Positions 1 to 11,085 of a stretch of DNA of 64,000 bases are shown one piece after another. The DNA is from Vesta saturnalis (lineage: Eukaryota > Arthropoda > Insecta > Coleoptera > Lampyridae), in assembly GCA_036346205.1 (NCBI GenBank), contig JARFJB010002009.1:6209501-6273500 (forward strand), read 5' to 3'. The translations under genes and the position numbers were made by a program. The first letter of the stretch is position 1. The number at the start of each line of letters is the position of its first letter. The notes below the pieces were generated by a model that saw nothing but the letters and a program-made list of their open reading frames with translations, made no database searches and was not told the DNA's origin.

Positions 1-35
1 ATGAGAACGCCATGCAATAATGTCATTTCTTTCCA

Positions 36-544
36 TTAGTAACTTTCTTTTGTTATGACATTTTTAAATTTAAAACCGATTTGGTGCAAATGCTTTCGTA
101 ATGTTTCTCGACTCCCAGAATAACCAGTTTTCTCCTGCATCTTGATGACCAACATGTTGAACGTGGGAACCTTATTTTCCATAATGTAAATTTCATGGAT
201 AGTTCGTTTCAATACAGCTGAATCCATATTATCCAAAGTAATTTTTGTTGAACCACCACTTCTTTTCTTCTTCGAGGGAGACTTTATGGTGCCACTCTCA
301 GATGTCGATGTTTCAGCTCTAATAATAACAGTGATTATTTAACAATCATGTTTATTCAAGTAAAATTACCTAATGTTTTTAATGAAAGAAACCGATTTGC
401 CAGTCGCAGCAGCAGCTAACTCGGTTGCCTTTCTAATGGAAATGACCATACACCAGTTGCTTTTTGCCTATCACTGAAGTCAACAACGTTCTTAATAATA
501 CTTCGGGCTTCAGAATGGGCCGTCTTCTTTGATTTTTCCGCCAT
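36..544 (-). pseudogene. Tc1/mariner-like transposase, N-terminal DNA-binding part (fragment)
   Basis: This is the N-terminal part of an IS630/Tc1/mariner-type transposase, the region that binds the transposon ends. The minus strand starts at 544 with MAEKSKKTAHSEARSIIK. A frameshift near 440 then leads to a helix-turn-helix-like stretch (RKATELAAAATGKSVSFIKN). A GT...AG intron of about 50 bp (roughly 319-368) follows, then a basic spacer with PSKKKRSGG and the block ending HLHQIGFKFKN at about 60. The same layout occurs at 37937-38430 (GFKF motif, similar spacing), so both belong to one family. Another frameshift near 40 breaks the frame, and the catalytic domain would lie beyond the left edge. 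Family assignment is by motif recognition only. Confidence 0.62.
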
Positions 545-1139
545 GTGAATTTTGTTAGTAGGTATGGAAATCCAACTAAAAGCAACACTAATTAACTAAA
601 TATACAGCATGTTGAGGTTATATTAACTATGATTACTGGAAATTTGTAAAACCTACGTACCCATTTCACTAATAAGGTAAATGCAGTCTTGAAAAAGACT
701 GTGTTTTAATGTAGTGTACGAAATAAACAAAAATAACAGCGATGTTCAAAAACACAATTTTCAAATGTGGATAAATGGTGAATGACAAATTTATGCCAAG
801 GTTTGTACATCTTAATTCTGATTGATTAAACGTTTGATCGCTTTACCAACTTAGAATTTAGTTCACATATTTTCCGGGGTTTTTGTTTACTTTGTCGCGC
901 TATACATACGGGTTTACTGATTGGGCGGGAAATTCAAAAGTTGATGATATATCAACAATAAATACAGAAAAATTTTAAATGACGTAAATAATCTGTATTT
1001 CTTGATTGTTGAACTACCTTCGTCTTAATGTTATTATTAAAAATGCCAATAATAATGTTTTTATTTCAATTTAGTTTTAATTTGACTGATGACGGAGACT
1101 ATAAATGTTATTTTCTAAGCATCAATTTACTCTACGTTT
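545..1139. other. no recognised feature
   Basis: AT-rich sequence with no open frame of note and no repeat structure recognised. Confidence 0.5.
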
Positions 1140-2166
1140 CAGATTCTCGAAGACGGCTGCTAACTGTTGTGAGGTTATTACATTAACGGAGCTCACTGTG
1201 GCATTCTGTAACTCCTCAACCGTATGCAAACGATTTTCATACACAATATTTTTATGATGACCAAAGAGAAATCAGTCGAGCGGAGTCAAGCAGGGAGATC
1301 ATCGATTTTTGCTTATTATTGTATCACCGAAAAATTGTGATAAATATACCAACGTTGTACGAACCGTGTGGACTGTTGCGGAATCTTGTTGGAAATACGC
1401 ATTTTGAAGCTCATCGGCGTGCAGTTGTTCAATAAAGGGTCTTTGAATTGATTGTTGATAGTTTTCGGCATTTATATTTTCATCAAAATAAAAGTCCTAT
1501 TATTCGCCTTCTCGACATGGCAGTCCAAACTCCAGTTTTAACTGGATGTAATGGAGTTTCAGTAAATACATGGGGATTTTCAGTTGAACAGGTTCGGTAA
1601 TTAAAGGAATTTATATAGCCGCTTAGATGAAACCAAGTCTCGTCACTGAAAAATATTATATCCAACACATCATTGTTATTGTGATTTTCGTTAAAGCAGG
1701 TACAGTACGTTCGACGCTTTTCAAAATCAGTTGGCAGCAATTCTTGTAATACAGACATTTTGTACGGGTGCATTTTCAGTTTTTTACAAGCCCTCTGGCA
1801 TGTCCCATACGAAACCCCCACAATTACAATTAATAAATAATCAACATTTAGTAACAAAAACAAATTTTACTCAATAAGCACTTTGAGCAGACAATCGTCT
1901 TAAAGATTTATTAGGACTACCTTCCAATCGCCCCGAATATCTTCTAAGCCTTCTACGTCAAGTACAGGTCTTATGCCAGGAGATTTACCTTTGGGTACGG
2001 AGCCGGTGTCACGAAAACGTTGAACAATTCGACGAACATGCTGTGTGAATGTTTCGTTGGCGAACCGTTGTTAGATTTCCTCGAAACAATAAACTTGCGA
2101 ATATTTCCAGACACCACCGTTGCCCAGACCGAAAATAAGCCTCCAATATAAACTTATTGTGTTCAT
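1140..2166 (-). pseudogene. mariner-like (DUF4817-type) transposase, degenerate
   Basis: This is a cut-and-paste transposase of the Tc1/mariner superfamily, readable on the minus strand through several frames. The N-terminus begins near 2166. A helix-turn-helix region with RIVQRFRDTGSVPKGKSPG lies at about 2035-1975. The DDE domain contains IIFFSDETWFHLSGYIN (about 1650-1600, first catalytic Asp), FQQDSATVHTV (about 1390-1350, second Asp) and TPLDFSLW (about 1285-1260, third Asp). Stops and frameshifts lie near 2070, 1900 and 1300, and a few codons before the third Asp block appear to be deleted. The longest open stretch is 1483-1863. Such elements are very common in insects. No terminal repeats were found. 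Confidence 0.75.
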
Positions 2167-2259
2167 TCTAAAACATGACACTAACAATTATAACCTAAAA
2201 ATTATTCGCATTTTCATACTAAACAGAGCTCTGTATTTATTTACTTACTAGATAAATCA

Positions 2260-2625
2260 GTCAAGTATGTCCAGTTTTTGTCTTGAAAAAGATAGATTTT
2301 ACGTGAATTACAGGAACAATAAAAAGACAAATAAAACGACGGGAACAGAAAGAAGCAAATTATACCAGTTTATACATTCGTATTTACGCACGCTCATGAC
2401 CCCAGCGGATGAAATTTTTAATAAACGACTTACAATTTCCAGTGTTAGAGTACATTTTTGATAACAATAGAACCATATCGGAGTTACAAACCCTGCAATC
2501 AATCTGGATCACGCTATATAATAAACATAACTCAGAAGAATTCCTATAATTTTCACACAAAATTCGTGAACTTGTCAAATGTTCAATTTTTAATAACAAA
2601 CAATTAAAGTTCCTTAACAAAGGTT
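2260..2625 (+). pseudogene. possible N-terminal piece of a Penelope-like element
   Basis: The plus strand reads MSSFCLEKDRFYVNYRN and, after shifts, pieces such as IRELVKCSIFNNKQLKFLN and NKGFNP. These resemble the poorly conserved N-terminal region that precedes the reverse transcriptase in some Penelope-like elements. It stops exactly at the TTAA where a piggyBac terminus begins (2626), and a PLE reverse transcriptase resumes downstream at about 4490. One reading is that the piggyBac inserted into a PLE. The protein similarity is weak, so the assignment is tentative. Confidence 0.3.
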
Positions 2626-2629
2626 TTAA

Positions 2630-4003
2630 CCCTGCCTGGCGGTACTCAAAAGTACGACATTACAGGTGAAGAACTTCTTAAGGAAGCGAATAAAGCGATC
2701 TTTGAGTTGGAAAATATGATTATTGATAACAACCCGGAAACTGAATGAAAATGGGGAAAAAGGGATTTTAGTTTTGAATTACCTGAATACAATTTGGAAG
2801 AAGGTCCTGTTCACGAATTTTTTTCACGCTGTAATTCAGCAGTGGATGTTTTCTTGACATTCCTTAGGCCTGTTGCTGAAACTATAGTTTACCAGTCAAA
2901 TTTATACGGTATTCAATTGAATAAAATTCTTAACTTAAATAAGAGTTGTATGCATTTATTGGTATTTATTGGTCATCTAGTAATAATCTAGGAATTCCCT
3001 CGATCTCAAACACTATGTCCCGAGATAGATTTGATAAAATTTTATCAAATTTGCATTGCACTTTTTATTCTAAAACTAAATGAAATCTTTGAGACGTTAT
3101 GTTTCGGTATGTGAGCATTATCCGTAGATGAGTCAATAATAGCATTCAAAGGTCATCGATCAAAAAACACATCCCTATGAAACCCATCAAAAAGGGTTAT
3201 AAGATATGGGCACTTGTTGACCAGAAATGTTATATTGTGCGATTCGATGTGTATCTAGGGAAAGATGGAGCTACGAATAAAGAATGGAAGGACTATGGGT
3301 TAGGAGAAAAAGTTGTGTTATCTCTGACCAAAAAGGAATGGGGCAAAAAAATCTACTACGATAATTTATTTCTTAGGTACCTCTAGTAGAGAAACTAAAA
3401 TCTGAAAATACATTTGCGTGTGGAACTATAAGGCCAAACAAGAACTTTAGTGTCTGATAAGCAAATGACCCGAGGTGATTATGATTACAGATTCAACTCA
3501 CAGTTCAAGTGGAAAGACAACAAAGTGGTTGACTTTATCTCAAGTCTTCACAGTAATACCGAAGATCACGTCTCAAGAAAGCAAAGAGTTGGTTGTTCAG
3601 TGAAAGTCCCTTCTCTTAGCGTTGTGAAGGATTACAAATTTATGGGCGGAGTTGATCATGCCGATGGACATATACAGTGTTACGCAGTGGCAAGGCGATC
3701 TAAAAAATGGGGTCATACATTTTTTTGTGGACTAACAGATATTATTTTTGTAAACGCATACGTTGTGAACTTTTCGAAAAAATCCCTTTGCTGGCATTTC
3801 GGAGAAATGTTGCACTTGGGCTAATGACGTATAAAACGAAGAGTGGCCAGAATTCGAAGAAAAGAACATGTAATGAGAGAATGTCGACGGTAACGAACAA
3901 ACGATGGAAAACCGAATATTCTATGCCACGTGATATTTGTCTTTCAAATATAGGATCACACTGGGTGAAATATATCAAGCAAAGAGAGCAATGTAGTTTT
4001 TAA
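2630..4003 (+). pseudogene. piggyBac-like (PGBD4-type) transposase, degenerate
   Basis: This is a DDE transposase of the piggyBac family, degenerate and in several frames. It begins next to a TTAA (2626-2629) followed by CCCTGCCTGGCGG, a plausible piggyBac 5' end. Recognisable blocks are LPEYNLEEGPVHEFF (about 2780-2820), a block around QSNLYGIQ (about 2890), MSRDRFDKILSNLHC (about 3015-3060), IKKGYKIWALVDQKCY (3186-3235), FDVYLGKDG and KKIYYDNLF (3345-3370, second catalytic Asp region). Further blocks are GTIRPNK (about 3425), KFMGGVDHADGHIQCY (3640-3685, third Asp region) and the C-terminal tail to 4003. The first catalytic Asp block (about 3125) is badly eroded. A second copy of the TGCCTG(A/G)CGGTA motif sits at 4151 in direct orientation, but no inverted 3' end was found, so the 3' end is probably lost. 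Confidence 0.75.
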
Positions 4004-4429
4004 CATATTCAATCTAGACCTCATTCAAAATGTAGCATGCCTAATGTTTTCTTATGTTGTAACTCAAAAATACCACTCTGTAGAATAAGTTCATACTGTT
4101 TCAATAAAATGACAATATTTTTTGCTTTTATATTTTAATTTTTTATTCTATTTGCCTGACGGTATTTTGGAGTTGCACCATTTTTTTTTCAAAAACACCG
4201 AAAGGAAAAATTAAAAAAAATTATACAGTTTAACAGTAATATTATGTAGGCAAAATGCATTGCAAAATTATTTTTTTCCGTGTTTTTTTACGTCGGCAAC
4301 AAAGCATCTTAGACAAGAATAATTATGGCAAATTTCCAATTGCTAATTTACTTAGCAAAAGGACAAAAAGTAACATCAAAGTAATTAAATTGAGAAATCC
4401 TAAATAGAGAACTTACAACGAAGTTTCAA

Positions 4430-5740
4430 AACATGTGAAACGAAGTTTACAAAACTGCAATATTTGCTTTACAGATTAAGAGAAAAAACACATTTCAAGC
4501 AAGCACCAAAACTATACGGTCACATAAAAATCCACAAACCAAATATGCTCATTAGACCAGTAGTTTTTTAAATTGAGGCACCCAATCATACTTTAACAAA
4601 TAAACCACATAATAACTAACAATTTAAAGTAAAAATCAAAACATTGTATTAAAAAGTATTCAGAACTAATTAATAATCTACAAAACATAAAATTACCACT
4701 AGGTACATAATAAACTTGAAAATTTTTACTAGTATGTTTTCCTCAAGAATGAAGCGTTTATTAAATTATTTTTTATTTAATAATAATGTTGAATTAGTTA
4801 ATTATGACATATTGAATAATATTTATTTACAAAAAAATGGTTTACTTATGGGTAGTCCAATTTCGCCAATTTTAGCTAACGTCTTTATCGATGATTTAGA
4901 AGATCAGATTTTTTAATTAAATCTTTTTGATAAGATTGCATTGTGGTTTCGCTATGTTGATGATATTTTAGCATGTTTCGGTAGTTCATCAGATTTTATT
5001 GATGAGTTCTTAATTAATATTAACACTTTACATCCTAACAAAATTTACACTAGAGAAAGAACAAAATAGGGTCATTAATTTTCCAGACTGAAACATTAAA
5101 ATTAGTACACAGAACATGTTTGAATTCTTAATATTCATGTCACCATAAAATACGTAAGTGAGCTGCATATTAAGGAATAAAGGAATAAAACAAATAACAC
5201 TAGCTAATGGTTCCATTTGAAATCCAATTGGAGTACGAACTATCTATCAAACATGTTTACCCAGTTAACACACAACTGACAGAAAATAAATACATATCAG
5301 TTTCATATTTTTGGAAAAAATAGCTCACATATTACAAAAGAAGAAGGACAAAGTAGCTTTCAAAACTAATACCAATGTTCTTAAGTGTTTATTTAATGCC
5401 AAGCATTTTAAGTCGAGTGTCTATACACTGAACTGCACATCCTGTAATTCCGTTTAGATCGGACAAACATTTTTTAGAGCTTTGATATTAGATAAAAAGA
5501 ACACATTAGATGTTACAAATATAAACACAGACAAATCAAATTATGTTAAACATTTCATAGTAAATAATTACCTGACGATTTCACAAAACAATATTAAGTT
5601 TTTATATTTCTATTCAAAGGAGATTAGAGTTTTGGAAGCATCCGAAATTTATAAACATAAACAGTAAGTACATTTAATCAACGAACAGGTTATTCTCATA
5701 GACCCACCTTTAACAAACATTTTAAATATAGAATTATAAT
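4430..5740 (+). pseudogene. Penelope-like element: reverse transcriptase plus GIY-YIG remnant
   Basis: This is the remains of a Penelope-like retroelement polyprotein. The plus strand gives APKLYGHIKIHKPN followed by IRPVV (about 4505-4570), INNLQNIKLPL (about 4670-4705) and GLLMGSPISPILANVFIDD (4840-4900), the reverse transcriptase palm. FRYVDDIL (4947-4970) then carries the catalytic YVDD. After stops comes LNCTSCN plus IGQTFFRA (5430-5480), the start of a GIY-YIG endonuclease domain whose first Tyr region is damaged. It continues into KSNYVKHFIVNNYL and a C-terminal tail to about 5740. Stops or shifts are frequent. These domains normally copy RNA and nick target DNA. The element is dead as it stands. 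Confidence 0.8.
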
Positions 5741-6277
5741 TTACATCAAGTTTGCTGCTTTTACCTTAATCATTTGTTACCATAACTACTTGTTATTATT
5801 TTACTTGTATATTTTCTCTTGATAACGATAGATGTTGTGAAATAAATATTTATGTAAAACATTGTTGATTTATATTCTGTAATTTATGATAGTTTTACAT
5901 CATACAGTTAGATTAGTATAGGTTGGCACACGGCATATCAAGAAAAGAAAAGGTATCACCTCCGCCATATTGATATACAAAATCCGTCAAGTCGTATCAC
6001 TAAACCTCCGTCGTTCGTTAAAGGCGAATTTAGTCTCGTATGCAGAAAAACGACAGGCAAAAGTAGCTGAAAAATAATGCTGTAGTTCTACTTGCGTGTA
6101 AGAGTTTGTATGTGTTGAGTTTATATTCTTATGTATAATGCATTAACCCGAGAATACTTAAGCCACCTTTTAATACTAACTATCGTAAAATTTACGACGG
6201 TAAAAAAGACAAGCTTAGTACAACGTTGTGTAATTATTTATAAGCTAAAAAAATAGTTTACTAAACAAAAAGGAATA

Positions 6278-9200
6278 TCAAGACACTAATTTTAAAAGTT
6301 TAAAAATATGTTTTAAATCTGTTGGGCACAGGAGACACAAAAATGGCGCGATGTTCTCCGCAGAATGGTCGTCGGCGGCGATGACAATGATGGGTTGTCT
6401 TCGACGTTTTTTGGCAGGGCAAAATTGGCACATGGCACGTTTCTTTTCCTGTTGAGTTGGTGTTTCCTGCTGCTGTTCCAGATTTAAAATAGTTTCAATC
6501 AGCAGTCTGATAGGACTGTTCAAAGTGGACCATTTTATGCGTTGTTCCAACCAGGGCTTTATGAGTTGATCCAAAAGAATACTCATAAACGTCTTTCTCG
6601 GAATGGGATCGCGTCCGTTTCTACTTTGATTATGAAAGTAAATGATCCCGGAATCTTTGCAAGTGATATTGATCATTGTTACACGTCCAAACCGCACTAG
6701 GCGTCGTGTATGCTTACTAATGTAAGCGGGTTGCCAAGCCAGCTAACAGGGAGATGGGCGTGGTCGAAATAATAATCAAAATGAATGATTAATACGCTCA
6801 AACACTTTACACCGATATTCAAACAGCTCAGTCCGGGAAAATATGTCTCTAGGCGCCACCACAATCGAAACTTTGCTAAAATAATTGTCTTAAGCTGGAT
6901 GTTAATTAACCCTACTTGATTGTGGAAAGTAGGATTGTGCTTACTCAGTAAACTCTTACACGAGGGTTCTAAAACAAACACTCGTCCCAAACAATTCAAC
7001 TCAAACTCAAATATATTTAGTACTACCCAGGTTATTAAAAACTTTTGAATACACCTCGTATACCAAAACTTCCAAAACAAAATTTATCACTCAACTTCAA
7101 CTGCACTCATTGGCTTAATAATTGTTACTCCAATATAATAGTGATAAAGTGCTGCACAACAGTCAAACGAGAATAATCCTTGAAGGTTCCTAACATGAAC
7201 GATATCTTTTAAATTTAATTTAATTTTTATAATACTTCTGAATCGTATTGACATTCGTAAATATTTATAAGTTCTCAAAACTCATCTCTTAGTTAGACTT
7301 AATGAAATTTTAATTAACAGCTGAACCGTCATTAGTGTATTGCATTAATGAAACTAACATGAAAATTTTTGCAATCAACCTGACAAATATAACCTTTCTG
7401 GTTGTTCATTAATCTTCAAAATCCAAAATATGCAAAGTCTACACTTAACTTGTCAAAACTAGGTCACCAATTAAGTAATCGTCACAAATGTATCTCATAC
7501 CTGGCTAAATAAACAACAAAATAAAAAGATAACGATAAATATATATTGTCCTGCATAAAATAATAAACAAATGACAAAGAAACAAACACAAATATATTTA
7601 CATATACCACAACAACGTGGTTGAAAATCAAAACCACACGTCACTGTCAATATAACTTTCTGCAATAATTCTTACTACTATACAACCCAAAACAACATAA
7701 CTCGAGAACGATTATCTTTTCGCTTCTAAACTAATTAATAATTACCCAACATTACGCAAATGAACTAAACAAAAAGATAATCGTGCTTAACTGAATTTTC
7801 AAGGTCCTTAAATATAATTCTTACTTAAAATTGTCCATTTATCCTACGCTTTTCTTTCTTCTTTCTTCCCGTAAATCAATTATTTGTAGTCCATTTGTAT
7901 TCCTTAAATTGCCTGAAGCCACATAACCAGTGCTTTACAATTTCACAAACACTTATTCCTTTCTGTAATCACAAATAGTCCAATAACACGTAATAATCTG
8001 TACACGTTTGGTTGCCTCTTAAAATTTCTAGCAACCTTTAGGACAGTTTAGTCCTTCCTTAACACAAATAAACTTTTAATGTCACATAAAATTACCTTAA
8101 CATTGGCTTAATTTATTATGAATATTTCATTTACTTAAAGGTGGTCCCATAAATAATTTTAACTAAATATCGTTACAAGAACACGCGCTGCACTTAACAC
8201 TATAACGTAATAACTGTTATCTTTTATAAATCTGCTTAAGCACTTTTTACTTTCTTGAAAATAAACAAACTAATTTTGTCTTCAATCTCAATTTTTAATT
8301 AATTGTTTTATTTATGAATGTCTTATACGATTCATCCCCTTTCGGGTTACGCAGTTGTTTAAACAATGACTGCCTTCAATATTATTCACAAATATAACTC
8401 CAACTTAACCCATTCTGATGTCACACATCACCTCGCGCGCGGCTCTCACCGACAACCAAAACTTAGCTAACTCCCTAACTAACTAACACTCGTCAATCTC
8501 TGACTTTCCTATTTATATGTTCAGCCATCCATCTTTAAACATGTCTTCCTTCCGCGCTATATTCTCCAATAGTATTTATTCAAAATTTCTTAGTCCCGAC
8601 TGCTGCTACCGTCTGTACAACTACGCTCATAACTACGATACATCGCCATGTTTGTTTTTACTTACAAATTTTTCAATTACTTCATGAAGAAGCCATTTCT
8701 CGCCATCACATTCATTCAGTAGCCACTCTGGACCATTACACAACTTTCAACGCTTATCTCCCATATGCGCTCGATCTCCTTCCGGAACATTTGCAAAAAT
8801 AAGTACTGTCTAAGGTTTCAAATCCCATATACATACACGTATTCTTAAAACAAATTGCACATTACGAAAAATTTCTGAAATTAACACTTAAACATACACA
8901 ATCTTTCTCTACATATTTTCTAAAACATTCTATACTTATACACTCACATTTTCCGACCAAGATTACTCCTCTATCTTCCAACATTTCATTCCTTACAGCA
9001 GCAAAACAGTAACAAACATTATCGTCCCATCGACAAATTTCTTTTCACATTTACATTCATCAGAATCTATTTATTCCAACACCAAAGTCTCTATAATATT
9101 CAAATACTCGTATCTACATACTGAATAATATTTCTCCTAAATTTCCAGTGGCGTATCACCCACCCGCATACATTATGCATATACACAAAAATTTTTTTTT

Positions 9201-10813
9201 CTCGTTCAAACTCAATATACCCGTACTCAAAACACGTAATACACGTCATTATAACATCCTACATACAGGGTGCGTCAACGCAACCTGACATCATTCCGTA
9301 AAAAAGACAAAGTGGCCACCTTCTTGTTTTTCTTGTCACACCACACATTTGGTCGAATATATCAACTCCATATTTGGTCTTGTTGTTGAATTGGATTATG
9401 TCTGGTTTCCCTGCTGTAGTATTTTCTACATGTGAACTATCATGCATAGTAGATATCAATATAACTGTTTTTGTAGCTCAAGTTTTGTACGACACCATAG
9501 TTGTCTGGCCATCAAAGCAGTGTATTGAGCTTCCAATACTTCTACTTTTGCAATGCAACATTTGCGGAGGCATCTCTGTTTTGTTGCTTCGTAACGTGCC
9601 TACAAGGGTTAAGTTATAAGGAGGTTGCAACAGTTCGATAGCCAATGGTATACTGGTGAACCAGTTATCCATGGTCACATTTCTGTTGCTTCCGTAAACT
9701 CCTTCAGTTAATTTTTTTACATAATATTGCCCCAACGGTTGTCTATCTGTATTGGTTCCCTTACCCAAATATACCTCAGCATCAAACATGTACTTGGTGC
9801 CAACATCACACACCATTACAATTTTGAGGCCATATTTCACCGGCTTATTAGGGATATACATCCTAAATGGGCTTGAAAGCCAACAGTTGCTCATCTATTG
9901 TGAGATATGAACCTGGCTTGTACGATGTTCTACAATTGCTTATTAGTTGACCCCATATTTCGCGAATAGGAGCTAATGGGTCGATTTTTTTTCTTTCTGA
10001 TCGAGTTTGTTTGTCATCAAAGCAAAGACAATCTATCAGGAATTCGAATCTTTCCCGGCTAATAGTAGCTTTGTACATAGATCTTGAAATTTTTTCGTCA
10101 AACATCTCCCTTGTAGACAAGTGATTATCTTTTTGAGTTCCAGCAAAAATGATTAGTCCTAATAGAGCGCATATCTTCTCCAAATTCATTTGTGAGTTAG
10201 TCAATTTTTTTGTTATATATTTTTGCGAACGGTAAAAAATTTCAACATTTGTGTGATTTATTATATCTTCTAGCATAGTTGGCTCTATAAGATAAGAAAA
10301 AATATCCAATGGGGTCACTGCTTCTTTAGCCTTGTTTGTACGTCCTTGGACAATATGAATGATATTGCGCTTGGGTGTCTTGGTGCTTTTTTTCGTTACC
10401 GAAGACCACCTATGGCCGTTTTTACCTTTGAGGCTTACTGGCAATGAACCTTGCTGTACTGAACTAGGCTTTGGAACTGTAATATCAAAAGCTTCATCTG
10501 GTATAGTAATTTTTTCATTTTCGTTGGACATTGTCTCGACATTTTCTTTGTCTGTTTCTCTTTTTTTATTCTTGTCATTTCTAACTCTTGTTCTTTTTCG
10601 TTTCCTGCTGGTAGATGGTTCATCGTAATCAACATGTGAAGCACTTGACAGACAGTATTCTATTTCAGATGGAAGAAATGCTTCGATATTATCTTCTATT
10701 TCAGAAACGCTTTCCGAATCGCCAGGTAAAAGTTGTTCGATATCCTTCTCCATTTCTATTTCCAACTCCTCTTGGGTTAGTGGTATTACATCATCCCACT
10801 TTTTATTATCCAT
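6278..10813 (-). pseudogene. piggyBac transposase of element A, split by LTR insertion
   Basis: The transposase starts at 10813 (MDNKKWDDVIPLTQEELE) with an acidic N-terminus and a basic stretch (SRKRKRTRVRNDKNKKRE). It continues through GKNGHRWSSVTKKSTKT to SYLTIDEQLLAF (about 9925-9890, first catalytic Asp). A deletion of roughly 10 bp there removes the expected RGRC and shifts the frame. The next segment (9894-9478) holds MYIPNKPVKYGLKIVM and NVTMDNWFTSIP (second Asp). A TGA at 9478-9480 interrupts the same frame before ISTMHD, KYGVDIFDQMCG (third Asp) and CLFYGM at 9295. The LTR then intervenes. Joining across its 4-bp duplication restores the frame into NITCKDSGIIYFHNQSRN, ending at 6278 with a Cys-containing tail (CQFCPAKKRRR). 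One deletion, one stop and one insertion separate it from an intact gene, so it decayed fairly recently. Confidence 0.85.
6677..9290 (-). mobile_element. long terminal repeat-like element, copy 1 (2614 bp)
   Basis: The unit begins TGTTACACGTCC and ends CAACCTGACA, with the TG...CA termini of an LTR. It is flanked by the 4-bp direct repeat TCAT (6673-6676 and 9291-9294). Removing the unit and one TCAT restores the piggyBac frame exactly, which proves the borders. Relatives lie at 18288-19150 (same orientation) and 23088-25591 (opposite orientation). A TATA-like box on the minus strand (about 8513) matches the position of a clearer one in the other copies, so transcription would run on the minus strand. 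No gag or pol reading frame was seen, which suits a solo LTR, although 2.6 kb is unusually long. A short non-coding retroelement is an alternative. Confidence 0.7.
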
Positions 10814-11085
10814 TTTCTACTACTGCAGAAAAAAAGAAAAAATCTGTCAAGAACCCACGCGCGCAAATAATAACGTTAGTACTTACCTTCGTAAAAAATA
10901 CTACGCAGCACACAAACTAAGTCGCTTACAGGAGCACTATCACTATACTACTCAAACAGGTTATTGTGTCTATCCCCACAAAGGCATAGGCGGGCCGTAG
11001 CAGGTTTTGTCATACCATGGCAATAAACAGTGATCAAATGAAATTCGCGTAGTAAAATTTACGATGGTAAGTATTCTAGGGTTAA

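Larger units (their letters stand above)
6147..11081 (-). mobile_element. piggyBac element A, complete with TTAA flanks, carrying an LTR insertion
   Basis: The element is bounded by TTAA on both sides (6143-6146 and 11082-11085). The left end reads CCCGAGAATACTTA. The right end in reverse complement reads CCCTAGAATACTTA, giving a 14-bp inverted repeat with one mismatch. A subterminal motif related to TCGTAAATTTTAC follows at both ends. Without the 2614-bp LTR-like insertion and one 4-bp duplication the element is about 2.3 kb, normal for a piggyBac. The transposase runs on the minus strand. TTAA target sites are characteristic of this superfamily. Confidence 0.85.

Noticed and set aside
6697..7278. 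Minus-strand frames of 127 and 63 codons
   Set aside because: They lie inside LTR copy 1, and the homologous part of copy 2 (25260-25554) does not preserve the same frames.
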